This document shows, in pieces, positions 33,788 through 41,457 of a stretch of 61,670 nucleotides of DNA (positions within the stretch are counted from its first letter, which is position 1; each line of letters starts with the position of its first letter). The notes below the pieces were generated by a model. That model had not been told where the DNA came from. It saw only the letters and a program-made list of their open reading frames with translations, and did not search any database. The translations under genes were made by a program, and so were the position numbers. The stretch is from Verrucomicrobiota bacterium. Lineage in GTDB: Bacteria > Verrucomicrobiota > Verrucomicrobiae > Limisphaerales > UBA11358. The stretch covers positions 1-61,670 of the forward strand of contig JACZKP010000168.1 of NCBI GenBank assembly GCA_014860005.1. The letters are read 5' to 3'.

Positions 33788-35180
33788 ATCGAAGATCAAC
33801 ATCCTGGTGGTGGACGACGAGCGCGGTCTTTGCGCCGGCGTGCAAGAGGCGCTCAAGCGTGAAGGCTACGCCGTGGACGCGGCCAACGACGCGCCCGCGG
33901 CTTTGAAGTTTATGAGCGAGCGGCTCTACAACGTCGTACTCACCGACGTGAAGATGCCGGGGATGAGCGGCCTGCAATTGCTCAAGGAGGCGAAGGAGAA
34001 AAGCCGCGACACGCTGTTTATTCTGATGACCGCTTTCGGCACGGTGGAAAGCGCCGTGCAAGCCATGAAGGAAGGCGCCTACGATTATTTGTCCAAGCCG
34101 CTCGACATGCAACGCCTGCGGACGCTCGTGATGAAGGCACTGGAGTTCCAAGTCGTGATCGCGGAGAACCACGAGTTGCGCCTGCGGCTCCAAAAGCGGT
34201 CTGAGCCCAGCCCGATGCTCGGCGTAAGTGAAAGCATTCATGCCATCGTGCGCTCGATTGACGAAGTAGCGCAAAGCGACGTGACCGTGCTCATTGAAGG
34301 CGAGAGCGGCACGGGCAAGGAACTGGTCGCGCGTTCGATTCACTTGAAAAGCCGGCGCAAGGAGCGCCCGTATATCTCGGTGAATTGCGCCGCGCTGCCG
34401 GAGCAGTTGCTGGAGGCGGAGTTGTTTGGTCACGTCAAAGGCGCGTTTACCGGCGCCATTGCCAACAAGCCGGGACGTTTTCAACTCGCCGATGGCGGCA
34501 CGCTCTTCCTCGACGAAATCGGCGATCTTTCGCCCAAAGGCCAGGGCGATTTGTTGCGCGTGCTGGAGGATGGCGGGTTTCGGATGGTGGGCGGCACGGC
34601 GATGGTGCGGGTGAACGTGCGCGTCATCGCGGCCACGAACAAGCAGCTTCAGGAAGCCATGAAGCTGGGCAAATTTCGTGAGGACCTGTTCTACCGCCTT
34701 CAAATCCTGCCCATTCAAATTCCGCCGCTGCGCGACCGTGCGGAGGATATTCCGGTGCTGATCGAAGATTTCCTCGAACATTTCGTGGCCAAGCACAAGC
34801 GCCGGCGCAAGGAAATGTCGGGGGAAGCGATGCAGCTTTGCCAGCGGTTTCCCTGGCCGGGCAACGTACGGCAGTTGCGGAACATGATTGAGCGGTTGGT
34901 CATCACGCATCGCAATGCGACCATCGAAGTGACGGACCTGCCGGACTTCCTGCGCACCCATGACCAAAGCGCGACTACTTTTTCCGTGCGTCCGGGCATG
35001 TCTTTGGCCGAAGTGGAGAAACTGCTCATCCGCCAGACGCTCACTCACATCACCAGCAACCGCGATGAAGCCGCGAAGGCGCTGGGCATCAGCCGGCGCA
35101 CGCTGCAATACAAGCTCAAGCAATACGATTTGTTGATCGAGTCGCCGGAAACCGGCGGGTCGGGCTGCAAGAAATCATGA
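33780..35180 (+). CDS. NtrC-family sigma-54-dependent response regulator
   Basis: 466 residues: receiver domain with phospho-Asp56 in VVLTDVKMPGMSG; AAA+ ATPase with Walker A GESGTGK (174-180), the sigma-54-contacting loop GAFTGA (221-226), Walker B GGTLFLDEIGDLS, and arginine finger region LREDLFYRL-like (KFREDLFYRLQILPI). The C-terminal Fis-type helix-turn-helix is AAKALGISRRTLQYKLKQY. Full-length and intact. The start at 33780 overlaps the kinase stop. Activates sigma-54 promoters when phosphorylated; targets are probably the neighbouring STAS/PTS/Ehr genes (inference from position). Confidence 0.93.
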   Translation: MDKSKINILVVDDERGLCAGVQEALKREGYAVDAANDAPAALKFMSERLYNVVLTDVKMPGMSGLQLLKEAKEKSRDTLFILMTAFGTVESAVQAMKEGAYDYLSKPLDMQRLRTLVMKALEFQVVIAENHELRLRLQKRSEPSPMLGVSESIHAIVRSIDEVAQSDVTVLIEGESGTGKELVARSIHLKSRRKERPYISVNCAALPEQLLEAELFGHVKGAFTGAIANKPGRFQLADGGTLFLDEIGDLSPKGQGDLLRVLEDGGFRMVGGTAMVRVNVRVIAATNKQLQEAMKLGKFREDLFYRLQILPIQIPPLRDRAEDIPVLIEDFLEHFVAKHKRRRKEMSGEAMQLCQRFPWPGNVRQLRNMIERLVITHRNATIEVTDLPDFLRTHDQSATTFSVRPGMSLAEVEKLLIRQTLTHITSNRDEAAKALGISRRTLQYKLKQYDLLIESPETGGSGCKKS

Positions 35181-35300
35181 ATGGGAGTCGCCGCTTCGGT
35201 CCGAGTCACGCTTTGAAAGTGTTTTCCTTTTGCTGGTCTCTGGTTTTTGTTCGCTTTGAGCCCTGTTGACGCTGGCTTGCACGGGCGACAGCCATCTTGT

Positions 35301-35315
35301 GCAAATCTTGCACCA
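35301..35315. promoter_or_regulatory. Palindrome GTGCAA-N3-TTGCAC upstream of STAS gene
   Basis: GTGCAA (35301-35306), ATC, TTGCAC (35310-35315) is a perfect inverted repeat, with another TTGCAC at 35279-35284. The same TTGTGCA/TGCACAA word recurs in the intergenic regions at 38504-38565 and 42113-42299. Candidate operator for a locus regulator. Confidence 0.4.
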
Positions 35316-35410
35316 GCGCATCAATGCCTCGGCTCACAGCATGGCTTCATCTGGTCAATCACGCGCGCAAGCCTTTGCTGGATGCAGCATTGGAGGTTCG
35401 GCGGCGCTCA

Positions 35411-35425
35411 TGGCATCGGCGGTGC
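35411..35425 (+). promoter_or_regulatory. Possible sigma-54 promoter
   Basis: TGGCATCGGCGGTGC keeps the GG-N10-GC spacing and TGGCA/TGC elements of the -24/-12 consensus (one T of TTGC is lost). It lies 35 bases before the STAS ATG and downstream of an NtrC-type activator gene. Weak single-site evidence. Confidence 0.25.
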
Positions 35426-35459
35426 TAAATGTTCATTCGCCGTGTCAACACACACCCAA

Positions 35460-35846
35460 ATGAGCGCGTTCAACCTTCAACGATTGAATCACGGAGAGGT
35501 GCAGATTCTCTCCGTCAGCGGCGGCATGGACAACGACGCGTCCTGCCGCGTGGATAAAGAGCTTGTGCATCTGCTGGAGCAGAAACATCGTCGGGTAATC
35601 CTCGATCTGTCCCTGCTCTCGTCGGCCTCGACCATGAGTTTGGCGCGCCTGCTGGTTTGCGCGCGCGAATTTCGGCGGCACGGCGGCGAATTGAAGCTGG
35701 CAGGACTGGCCACTTCGCTGAAGCACCTGGCTGAATTGGCGGGGTTCGACCGCAGAAAAGATTTTGCGCCGGATGTGGCGACGGCGTTGAAAGCCATGTC
35801 TCAGACATCCGAAGTGAAAGCGGACAGCGCACTGGAGAAGAAGTAG
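35460..35846 (+). CDS. STAS-domain protein (anti-anti-sigma-like)
   Basis: 128 residues beginning MSAFNLQRLNHGEVQILSVSGGMD. STAS fold pattern: strand VQILSVSGGM, acidic helix DKELVHLLEQK, strand RRVILDLSLLSSASTMSLARLLVCAREFRRHGGELKLAGL, then the terminal helix LKHLAELAGF. The region that normally carries the phosphorylatable Ser (D-x-S-x-x-x-x-D/S) reads LSSASTMS, so a phosphoacceptor Ser or Thr is possible. Such proteins bind anti-sigma kinases or occur as SulP tails. A long upstream extension of the frame has no STAS character. Stop is three bases before the next ATG. Confidence 0.82.
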   Translation: MSAFNLQRLNHGEVQILSVSGGMDNDASCRVDKELVHLLEQKHRRVILDLSLLSSASTMSLARLLVCAREFRRHGGELKLAGLATSLKHLAELAGFDRRKDFAPDVATALKAMSQTSEVKADSALEKK

Positions 35847-35849
35847 GCC

Positions 35850-36221
35850 ATGCACCCCACGACCGATAAATTGATCACGCTGGAAAGGATCGAGGATTTC
35901 ATGACTCGCGGTTGGCGGGCTGGCTCGCATGAGGCCGTCAGCAACCAGGCGAACGCGTTGCGGCAGGAACTGCCGCCGCACACCTTCGTGGCCTATAACG
36001 AGGTCAAAGCCAGACACAAAGAAGTAGTGGTCGGCGTCTTCAATGACAAGTGTGGCGGCTGTCACAGGCCGCTGTCCAGGACCACGCTGGAGCGATTGAG
36101 CGCGGAGAGGGAAGTCAGCCGCTGCGAGCATTGCGGACGATTTATTTACCTGGCTGGCGGTCATAATTGCGCACCCTCTGGCCAGTCACACCAACTCATG
36201 GGAGGCCACGGGCGGAGGTGA
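35850..36221 (+). CDS. Short C4 zinc-ribbon protein 1
   Basis: 123 residues with two cysteine knuckles, CGGCHRPL and CEHCGRFIYL, about 30 apart, preceded by LPPHTFVAYNEVKARHK. This matches the C-terminal zinc ribbon of the zf-RING_7/CT398-like family (LP...Y..h+.r...V..G.C.GCH...CxxCGRhLy). The N-terminal coiled coil of about 150 residues in full-length relatives is replaced by a short helix. Four relatives lie in this locus (36769, 37531, 37963 and 52992). Role unknown; nucleic-acid or protein binding is likely. Same transcript as the STAS gene. Confidence 0.75.
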   Translation: MHPTTDKLITLERIEDFMTRGWRAGSHEAVSNQANALRQELPPHTFVAYNEVKARHKEVVVGVFNDKCGGCHRPLSRTTLERLSAEREVSRCEHCGRFIYLAGGHNCAPSGQSHQLMGGHGRR

Positions 36222-36226
36222 ATTCC

Positions 36227-36772
36227 ATGAATCCATTCTCAACCATTCTTGCTCCGGGTTCGCCGCTTGCCCGAGTGTCGGCGCAAAGCCGATCACGTGT
36301 GCGGTTAGTGGTTTCCATCGTCGTGGCAGTGAGCGTCCTGGTCCTGACCGCGCTGCTGATCCAGGGTTGCATCCACGCGCACCACGGCGCGACCGCCGCA
36401 AGCACAGCCGCGACCAATGCACTGGCATCCGTTGTGACGGCTTGTGCGCCTGTCGTTGCTCGTTCGCCGGTCACAATATCGAACGCCGAACCCCATGTCC
36501 CGCTTATGGGGTCGCCTGCCGCCACGCCAAAGTCTGCTCCAGTGCTCGCAGGAGCACCGGCGAAGAATTATTCCGTCCTCAAAGGCGACAACTATTACAA
36601 GATCGCCAAGGCCAACGGCGTTTCCGTGAATGCGCTGGCCAAGGCCAATCCCGGTGTTGAGCCGACAAAGCTGAGAGTCGGCCAGGTGTTGCGCATTCCC
36701 ACCGTCAGTGAAAAGCAGACGTTGCCGCAGACGAACCTCACGCACGCGTCGGCAAAAGGTGGTGGGCCATGA
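36227..36772 (+). CDS. Membrane-anchored LysM-domain protein
   Basis: 181 residues. Start MNPFSTILAPG is preceded by a strong ribosome-binding site (GGAGGTG). One membrane anchor (about 27-48, VRLVVSIVVAVSVLVLTALLIQGC, with a lipobox-like Cys) is followed by an Ala/Pro-rich linker. A LysM domain sits at about 115-160: NYSVLKGDNYYKIAKANGVSVNALAKANPGVEPTKLRVGQVLRIP. LysM binds peptidoglycan, so the protein probably tethers to the wall. Its last four bases overlap the ATG of the next zinc-ribbon gene, showing translational coupling. Confidence 0.85.
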   Translation: MNPFSTILAPGSPLARVSAQSRSRVRLVVSIVVAVSVLVLTALLIQGCIHAHHGATAASTAATNALASVVTACAPVVARSPVTISNAEPHVPLMGSPAATPKSAPVLAGAPAKNYSVLKGDNYYKIAKANGVSVNALAKANPGVEPTKLRVGQVLRIPTVSEKQTLPQTNLTHASAKGGGP

Positions 36773-37119
36773 GCCAAATTCTGCCCGCACTCTTGCGGCT
36801 TGAGGGCTTGGGATTGACGCGCAAGGGACTCGAACTCGCCAGCCACGATACGGCCGCGCCGCGCTTTGACGACCTCGACGAGGAAATCAAAAAACTGCGG
36901 CGGCAGTTGCCCGGCTCGATTCTCTCGGTTTACGACCGGCTGGCCCGGCGATACGCCGACCCGCTTTCCATGGTCAACGACGGCGTTTGTCAGGGCTGTC
37001 ACCGGAAGGCCGCCAAGGCGGTCGTGGCGTTCAACGATCATCCCCGCCGGATTTCTCAGTGCGAGCATTGCGGACGAATTCTTTTCGCCGGGCAACACGC
37101 TCCCGATTACGCCACGTGA
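36769..37119 (+). CDS. Short C4 zinc-ribbon protein 2
   Basis: 116 residues. LPGSILSVYDRLARRYADPLSMVNDGVCQGCHRKAAKAVV leads into the first knuckle (CQGCH); the second is CEHCGRILF. It keeps the GVCxGCH...CxxCGR signature better than protein 1. The N-terminus (LEGLGLTRKGLELASHD) is unrelated to the coiled coil of long homologues. ATG overlaps the LysM gene stop (ATGA). Likely acts with the neighbouring regulators; no partner can be named. Confidence 0.78.
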   Translation: MSQILPALLRLEGLGLTRKGLELASHDTAAPRFDDLDEEIKKLRRQLPGSILSVYDRLARRYADPLSMVNDGVCQGCHRKAAKAVVAFNDHPRRISQCEHCGRILFAGQHAPDYAT

Positions 37120-37127
37120 CAATTTCA

Positions 37128-37487
37128 ATGAACAAAACAACACAATCCGCCGCCCTCGAGAAAATCGCTCCTGACGTTCCGCCCCAACCAACCCTGCGCC
37201 AGACTTTCGCCATGACCAACCGCAACGGTCTGCACGCCCGCCCTTGCGCGCTGCTGGCCAAAACGTTGCGGCCCTTCGCCTGCGCGGTAAAGGTTGAAGC
37301 CAACGGCGCGCTCGCCAGCGGAAACAGCATCCTGGGACTGATGTCCCTTGCCGTCGGTTTCGAGTCGAAACTGACGTTCACCATCAGTGGTCGGGAAGCG
37401 GCCCGGGCGATGGCCGCCGTGCAGCGGCTTTTTGACACGCAGTTTGAAGATGCTTACGCGCCAGGAGTCACCGTGACTGTCCCATGA
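37128..37487 (+). CDS. HPr-family phosphocarrier protein
   Basis: 119 residues. The HPr domain begins near residue 24, after a 23-residue extension. Phosphorylatable His36 in NRNGLHARPCALLAK; regulatory Ser67 in SGNSILGLMSLAVG, the HPr kinase site context. The end is FTISGREAARAMAAVQRLFDTQFED. HPr carries phosphate from EI to EIIA proteins. Here three EIIA-like genes lie 4-8 kb downstream, but there is no EI, HPr kinase or sugar permease nearby, so a regulatory PTS-Ntr-type role is likelier than sugar uptake. Cys after HARP is unusual (often Ala/Ser). Starts nine bases after the zinc-ribbon gene. Confidence 0.9.
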   Translation: MNKTTQSAALEKIAPDVPPQPTLRQTFAMTNRNGLHARPCALLAKTLRPFACAVKVEANGALASGNSILGLMSLAVGFESKLTFTISGREAARAMAAVQRLFDTQFEDAYAPGVTVTVP

Positions 37488-37530
37488 AGACAACCCGATA
37501 ACCAAACCTCACCAACCACCAATACGCCTT

Positions 37531-37929
37531 ATGAAAACCATGATGGAGATTCTCATCCGCCTTCAGCAACTCCGGCGCTCGAGTTTGCGAACTGCCCATA
37601 ACAAACAGCTCACCGCCGCCGAGAAGTATTCAATTCGCTGCTTCAAGAACCTTGTGCGCGAGTGTCTGCCGGCGGAAGTGCTGGTCCATTACGACCAGTT
37701 GAAAGAAGCCGAGCCCGAACTGCTCAAGTGCCCTGAGGTGTTCGCCATGGCCGTGCTGGTGGCGTCTTATCGTGAACTCTCAGCACACAAACGGAAAAAG
37801 CTCGTGATGCATTTTGCCATACCGACGGGTCCGGCCTGTCACTGTCCCAGTCACCTCGCCGCGCGCACGGCGCAGATTCATAAAGCCCGACGGCGCATTC
37901 CCCGCCGGCAACTTGCGACGTACGCTTGA
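37531..37929 (+). CDS. Degenerate relative of the zinc-ribbon family
   Basis: 132 residues starting MKTMMEILIRLQQLRRSSLR. It shares the core LPAEVLVHYDQLKEAEPELLKCPEVFAMAVLV with the zinc-ribbon paralogues (LP..hh.HYD+h+), but the first knuckle Cys pair is replaced by FAMAV and the second by an unrelated CHCPSH. The metal site is therefore lost or rebuilt. The basic C-terminus (KARRRIPRRQL) is unlike the others. It is the last gene of the plus-strand group that starts at 35460. Function unknown. Confidence 0.6.
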   Translation: MKTMMEILIRLQQLRRSSLRTAHNKQLTAAEKYSIRCFKNLVRECLPAEVLVHYDQLKEAEPELLKCPEVFAMAVLVASYRELSAHKRKKLVMHFAIPTGPACHCPSHLAARTAQIHKARRRIPRRQLATYA

Positions 37930-37962
37930 GGCACTTGCGTGAGGAGCTTCTGGCTGTTCATC

Positions 37963-38394
37963 TCACCTAGCTCCCTTGGCAACGGATTTTTCGCCGGCTT
38001 TACGGCGCGGCTTCGTCGGCACTTGCGCGAGTGGCGACTCGTTCGAGGCGGCTTCTTCCACGGCGAGTAAAAAGCGGCCACAGTTGCCACAGCGGCGAAG
38101 GATGCCGGCCTTCACCTCATTCACGTTGCCGATGGCCAACTCCAGGTGACACCCGGAGCAAACGCCATGGCGCACTTCGGCCACGCTGCGTTTGCCTCTG
38201 GTTTTCATCTGGTCATGCACCGTCAGCACGCCCACGGGCAGACTTGCGCGCAGAGATGCCAACAGGGCTTCAACCTTGGTTCGCTCGTTCTGATTACGGA
38301 GCGCGGCTGCCAAGCGTTCCTCCAGAACATGCAGTTCCAGCAGGCGGCTGACGAGGTCGTGGGTATGGCTTTTCATTGCCTGTTTGCAGGGCAT
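37963..38394 (-). CDS. Short C4 zinc-ribbon protein 3
   Basis: About 143 residues. Helical N-terminus LVSRLLELHVLEERLAAALRNQNERTKVEALLASLRASLP, a short remnant of the family coiled coil, then VLTVHDQMKTRGKRSVAEVRHGVCSGCHLELA (knuckle CSGCH) and RCGNCGRFLLAVEE (knuckle CGNCG). A Lys/Arg-rich tail follows. Convergent with the plus-strand group. GTG at 38406 or ATG at 38376 are alternative starts. Confidence 0.75.
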   Translation of the reverse strand: MPCKQAMKSHTHDLVSRLLELHVLEERLAAALRNQNERTKVEALLASLRASLPVGVLTVHDQMKTRGKRSVAEVRHGVCSGCHLELAIGNVNEVKAGILRRCGNCGRFLLAVEEAASNESPLAQVPTKPRRKAGEKSVAKGAR

Positions 38395-38503
38395 CTTTAG
38401 TGCCACAAGCTGCCTCGCTGGCGGTAACTGGTTGCGGATGATTTAATTGTAGAATTGGCGGCAGTTTATGTGCGGCAAGCTGACGTTCATGATGATGGTC
38501 GCT

Positions 38504-38565
38504 TTGTGCAGAATTTGCATTTTGTTCAGAGGTTTTGTGCAGGTCAAAAAGGGCGGGGTTGCACA
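38504..38565. promoter_or_regulatory. TTGTGCA motif cluster
   Basis: TTGTGCA at 38504-38510 and 38535-38541 and TTGCACA at 38559-38565, within the 330-base gap between the minus-strand zinc-ribbon gene and the small plus-strand genes. Same word as at 35279-35315 and 42113-42299. Confidence 0.4.
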
Positions 38566-38723
38566 GCGAGAACCTCCGCGGTGCAAGAATTGCGCTGAAG
38601 CCCGCTTTGACTTATCCCCCGGCCAAAGTCTTTAGCCAGGACATCTTCACAAGTCTCACGACCAGAAAAGCTCAGGTAGCGTGTTCGTGCTGCGGCATGG
38701 CCCATGCGGTCAAGAACTGGAAC

Positions 38724-39074
38724 ATGAAACAAGCAATCACTAAAAGCAGCGAGGATCAAATGGCAGCCAGGATCAACGCAACCACATCGTCTCCGCCGTT
38801 GCGTGCGAATGGGAAGCAAAAGATTTTTCCAAAGCCGGATATCAGATGCCTGAAATCCGTTGGCGGTGAAACATCGGCTGTGACTCCGCAAGTTCGACGA
38901 AGCGTGGCCGCCCCGGAAAAGGTTCTGAATCCTGCCAGGAGTTCCACACTCCTGGACAGCACCACGCCTGCTCCGTTAACTCCCCGGACGCCGAGCCGTG
39001 TGAAGGGATACCCTTCGCCGTTCAAGCCCGAACGGAGCCTTAACGACGATAACGACAAGTCAATTTGCTACTAG
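38724..39074 (+). CDS. Hypothetical small basic protein
   Basis: 116 residues from MKQAITKSSEDQMAARINATTSS: basic, Ser/Thr/Pro-rich, low complexity (TPAPLTPRTPSRVKGYPSPFKPERSLNDD), probably disordered. The frame is open upstream to 38535, but that part has no coding character. Its composition resembles the N-terminus of the next gene. Weakly supported as a real gene. Confidence 0.35.
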   Translation: MKQAITKSSEDQMAARINATTSSPPLRANGKQKIFPKPDIRCLKSVGGETSAVTPQVRRSVAAPEKVLNPARSSTLLDSTTPAPLTPRTPSRVKGYPSPFKPERSLNDDNDKSICY

Positions 39075-39100
39075 CAACCAACAATAACTGAAGGAAAGAT

Positions 39101-39616
39101 ATGAAAGCGTCAAAGCACACAAGTGCGTCGGAACGGCGATTAAAGTCGAGAAATCCACGGCCTGAATATAGCGGAGCAAGGTTGGGAACTTCCGCCCGGC
39201 AGACGAACCCGAAAGGCCGCGCGCCAGCCGCGAAGATTCACCCTTTGCTGGCTGCGCGGGGGAAACTCGATCACGCGCAACCATTACCAGCCAGCTTGCC
39301 TGCCCCGGGTGCGGCGCGCTCTGAATCTGCCACAGCCTCAGCAAGTCCACACCCGACGCACTTCGAACTTGTGGCCACAGACGCTTGCAGTGTTTTTCTG
39401 GCGGGATCATTCAACCAATGGAATCCCTCGGCCACCGCCATGGTTCGGTCAGGCAACGGCAAGTGGGTTGCGGACCTGTCGTTGCCCCCCGGTCGCTATG
39501 AGTACCTGTACTTGGTGAACGGAAATTATTGGACATCCGACCCGGAAGCGCGGGATTACGCATCCAATCCGTTCGGCGGCTACAACTCCGTGCTGGTGGT
39601 TCCAGCTTCATCATGA
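39101..39616 (+). CDS. CBM48/AMPK-type glycogen-binding domain protein
   Basis: 171 residues. After a disordered basic N-terminus (about 80 residues) comes one CBM48-like domain: THFELVATDACSVFLAGSFNQWNP, WVADLSLPPGRYEYLYLVNGNYWTSDPEARDYASNPFGGYNSVLVV. The carbohydrate-facing pattern W..D......G.Y.Y.Y.VDG matches AMPK beta and isoamylase N-terminal domains, although here it is YLVNGNYW. No catalytic domain. GAAGGAAAG lies before the ATG. Possibly senses or tethers to glycogen; its place among PTS-type regulators suggests an energy-status sensor (inference). Confidence 0.82.
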   Translation: MKASKHTSASERRLKSRNPRPEYSGARLGTSARQTNPKGRAPAAKIHPLLAARGKLDHAQPLPASLPAPGAARSESATASASPHPTHFELVATDACSVFLAGSFNQWNPSATAMVRSGNGKWVADLSLPPGRYEYLYLVNGNYWTSDPEARDYASNPFGGYNSVLVVPASS

Positions 39617-39777
39617 GCGCACATTCACTCTCGAATTGCATCCGACCTCAAGTCCGCAAGTCAGGGAAATCTGAGGCAGCCCGCTCGCGCGAACCGGGGG
39701 CGAAACGTTCAGAGGGATCGAAGCGGCCAGCCAACTCCTGTTGGAATGCGCAACGAAATCCCGGTGAGAGTATCGTT

Positions 39778-40287
39778 ATGAAAACGCTCTACGACATCGT
39801 TGCCAAGCAGACTTTCTTTCGCGGCCTGAGCGCCGAACACCTCCGCCACCTGGCCGACAACGCCATGCAAACCTGGTTCGAGGCCGACGAGTTGATCTTT
39901 CGTGAAGGGGACGTTGCCAATCGGTTTTATCTCATCGTCGAAGGCAAGGTGACGTTGGAATCCTCCGTTACTAACAGCCAGACCGTGCTTCTCCTAACGC
40001 TCGGTCCGGGCGACCTGCTCGGGTGGTCCTGGCTGTTCTCGCCCTACGTCTGGCACTTGCACGCGCGAGCGATTGAACCGACCGAAGCCATTTTTTTCTA
40101 CGGCACGCGCCTGCTCAGTGCGTGCGAAGCCGACCACGACCTCGGATACGAAATCTTCAAGCGCATTTCTGAAGTGATGATGCAACGGTTGCAGTCCACA
40201 CGAGGCAAACTGAATATGAGCATCGCCGCCCGAAACGTTGCCGGGCCAGGGCCGCAGCCCGAAACGACAACCACCCACCGGGAATGA
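39778..40287 (+). CDS. Cyclic-nucleotide-binding-fold protein without HTH
   Basis: 169 residues. CRP-like beta-barrel: FFRGLSAEHLRHLADNAMQTWFEADELIFREGDVANRFYLIVEGKVTLE, then LGPGDLLGWSWLFSPYVWHLHARA, then EADHDLGYEIFKRISEVMMQRLQSTRGKL. The phosphate-binding cassette lacks the canonical Glu and Arg (GWSWLFSPYVWHLHARA instead of GE.ALL...PR.A), so cAMP binding is doubtful. There is no DNA-binding domain, only a short polar tail, so it must act through protein contacts. The upstream extension of the frame to 39529 has no family character. Confidence 0.85.
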   Translation: MKTLYDIVAKQTFFRGLSAEHLRHLADNAMQTWFEADELIFREGDVANRFYLIVEGKVTLESSVTNSQTVLLLTLGPGDLLGWSWLFSPYVWHLHARAIEPTEAIFFYGTRLLSACEADHDLGYEIFKRISEVMMQRLQSTRGKLNMSIAARNVAGPGPQPETTTTHRE

Positions 40288-40479
40288 AATCATGGCATGG
40301 AAGACCGCAGAAATTCAAACCGCCCGCAGTTGGGCCCGGTCGCGCGTTTGACCGAGGTGACAGGACTCGAGAAGCTTGCCTGGATCATATATTGCCCAAG
40401 AACAATGCAACCGCACCTCCTTGATCATTGGTTGGCCAAGGCCAGCCAGTTCTGCTAAGCGGCTTCTGCGCCGGCGCGT

Positions 40480-40629
40480 GTGAAGCTGTTTCTTAAGCAT
40501 GGCCGAACCGTTTATGACGTGTTCGTGGATGAGTCGGGCGAGATCGTAAATGATGCGGGCAGGTCGGTTGTTTGGGAAAAGAATCTGAGGTTTCGTCCAG
40601 CGGATATTGTTAACGTGGCTACTTATTGA
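40480..40629 (+). CDS. Possible 49-residue protein (GTG start)
   Basis: Frame GTG AAG CTG TTT CTT reads VKLFLKHGRTVYDVFVDESG, then EIVNDAGRSVVWEKNLRFRPADIVNVATY. Its composition is protein-like with alternating strands. No clear ribosome-binding site, and its end overlaps the 3' end of the convergent DUF2062 gene. May be a gene fragment. The region 40288-40479 shows nothing else. Confidence 0.3.
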   Translation: MKLFLKHGRTVYDVFVDESGEIVNDAGRSVVWEKNLRFRPADIVNVATY

Positions 40630-41095
40630 ACTGGGCTTGGGCACAGCGCTGCTGCCTGCGCCCCAACACCCCCTTTAGCAGCGAATACACCACCAAACCT
40701 GCCGGCACGCCCAAAATGACCGAGCCAAGCAACATGGGGGTGCCGACCGTGGCGAATTGTTTCCAATGCAACCACGAGTGGTAATCCAGATGCCGAATGT
40801 CGAGGCGAGGCGGCCACCGGTGCGGGTCATGCATCAGCCAGTAGCCGAGGGCGAATTCGAGGCGGAACAGCAGGGGCCAGAGGGGGAAGAACAAATCGTA
40901 CAGGCTCACGGCTACGACGGCGGAGATCTTGTTCACGCGAAGTAGCGCGGCCAGCAGGAGCGCCAGCAGCGTCTTGAGTCCAAACAACGGCGTGAAGCTG
41001 AACAGGATTCCAATGGCCGCACCGAGGGCGATGGATTGCGGCGTGTCGCGGATGAGCAACAGCCTTTCACAATGGGCACGCACCCGGGTTCTCAT
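40619..41095 (-). CDS. DUF2062 membrane protein
   Basis: 158 residues with the DUF2062 signature: SIALGAAIGILFSFTPLFGLKTLLALLLAALLRVNKISAVVAVSLYDLFFPLWPLLFRLEFALGYWL, then a C-terminal hydrophobic pair (MLLGSVILGVPAGLVVYSLLKGVL). Three to four membrane helices. The N-terminal RDTPQSIALGAAIGIL and F..P..G are conserved in the family, often found next to glycosyltransferases; function unknown. Its ATG overlaps the stop of the STAS gene (41092-41095), so it is coupled to that minus-strand operon. Confidence 0.85.
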   Translation of the reverse strand: MRTRVRAHCERLLLIRDTPQSIALGAAIGILFSFTPLFGLKTLLALLLAALLRVNKISAVVAVSLYDLFFPLWPLLFRLEFALGYWLMHDPHRWPPRLDIRHLDYHSWLHWKQFATVGTPMLLGSVILGVPAGLVVYSLLKGVLGRRQQRCAQAQFNK

Positions 41096-41454
41096 CGGTC
41101 CCGGCCTTCGCGGTTCTTCGGTAGAATTATGTCAGATGGAGGGTGGCTGGCGCAGGTTGCGAGCAAGTCGGTGAGACCGAAATCGCGCACCATTGCCGCC
41201 ACACTGGGACTGGCGTTTTCCAGTTTCAGAAAGCCACCCTGCTGCTTGAATGACTCGGCGAACTTGCGCAGCACGCGAAACTCCACCGTGCCCAGGTGCG
41301 ACACGGTGCTGACATCAAGCGAAACCCGGAAGCATTTGTGCAGCGCGAGCCGGTTCAAAAGACGGGCAAGGTCGAAGTAGTTGTCGTCCGGCGACAAGCA
41401 CGCCCGCGCGACATCTTCATCCTGGTGCGCCGGGAGATGTGACGTGCCACTCAT
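41092..41454 (-). CDS. STAS-domain protein 2
   Basis: 120 residues: SPDDNYFDLARLLNRLALHKCFRVSLDVSTVSHLGTVEFRVLRKFAESFKQQGGFLKLENASPSVAAMVRDFGLTDLL. This is the strand-helix order of STAS anti-sigma-antagonists, with the loop DVSTVSHLGTVEFRVL corresponding to D.s...h.S.G...L and a Ser/Thr-rich phospho-loop. Starts three bases after the EIIA-like gene stop and overlaps DUF2062, so EIIA, STAS and DUF2062 form one minus-strand operon. Confidence 0.82.
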   Translation of the reverse strand: MSGTSHLPAHQDEDVARACLSPDDNYFDLARLLNRLALHKCFRVSLDVSTVSHLGTVEFRVLRKFAESFKQQGGFLKLENASPSVAAMVRDFGLTDLLATCASHPPSDIILPKNREGRDR

Positions 41455-41457
41455 ATT

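Noticed and set aside
40315..40644. 109-residue minus-strand frame between the CRP-fold and DUF2062 genes
   Set aside because: It overlaps the DUF2062 stop, lacks a start signal and looks like the antisense of the small plus-strand frame at 40480.
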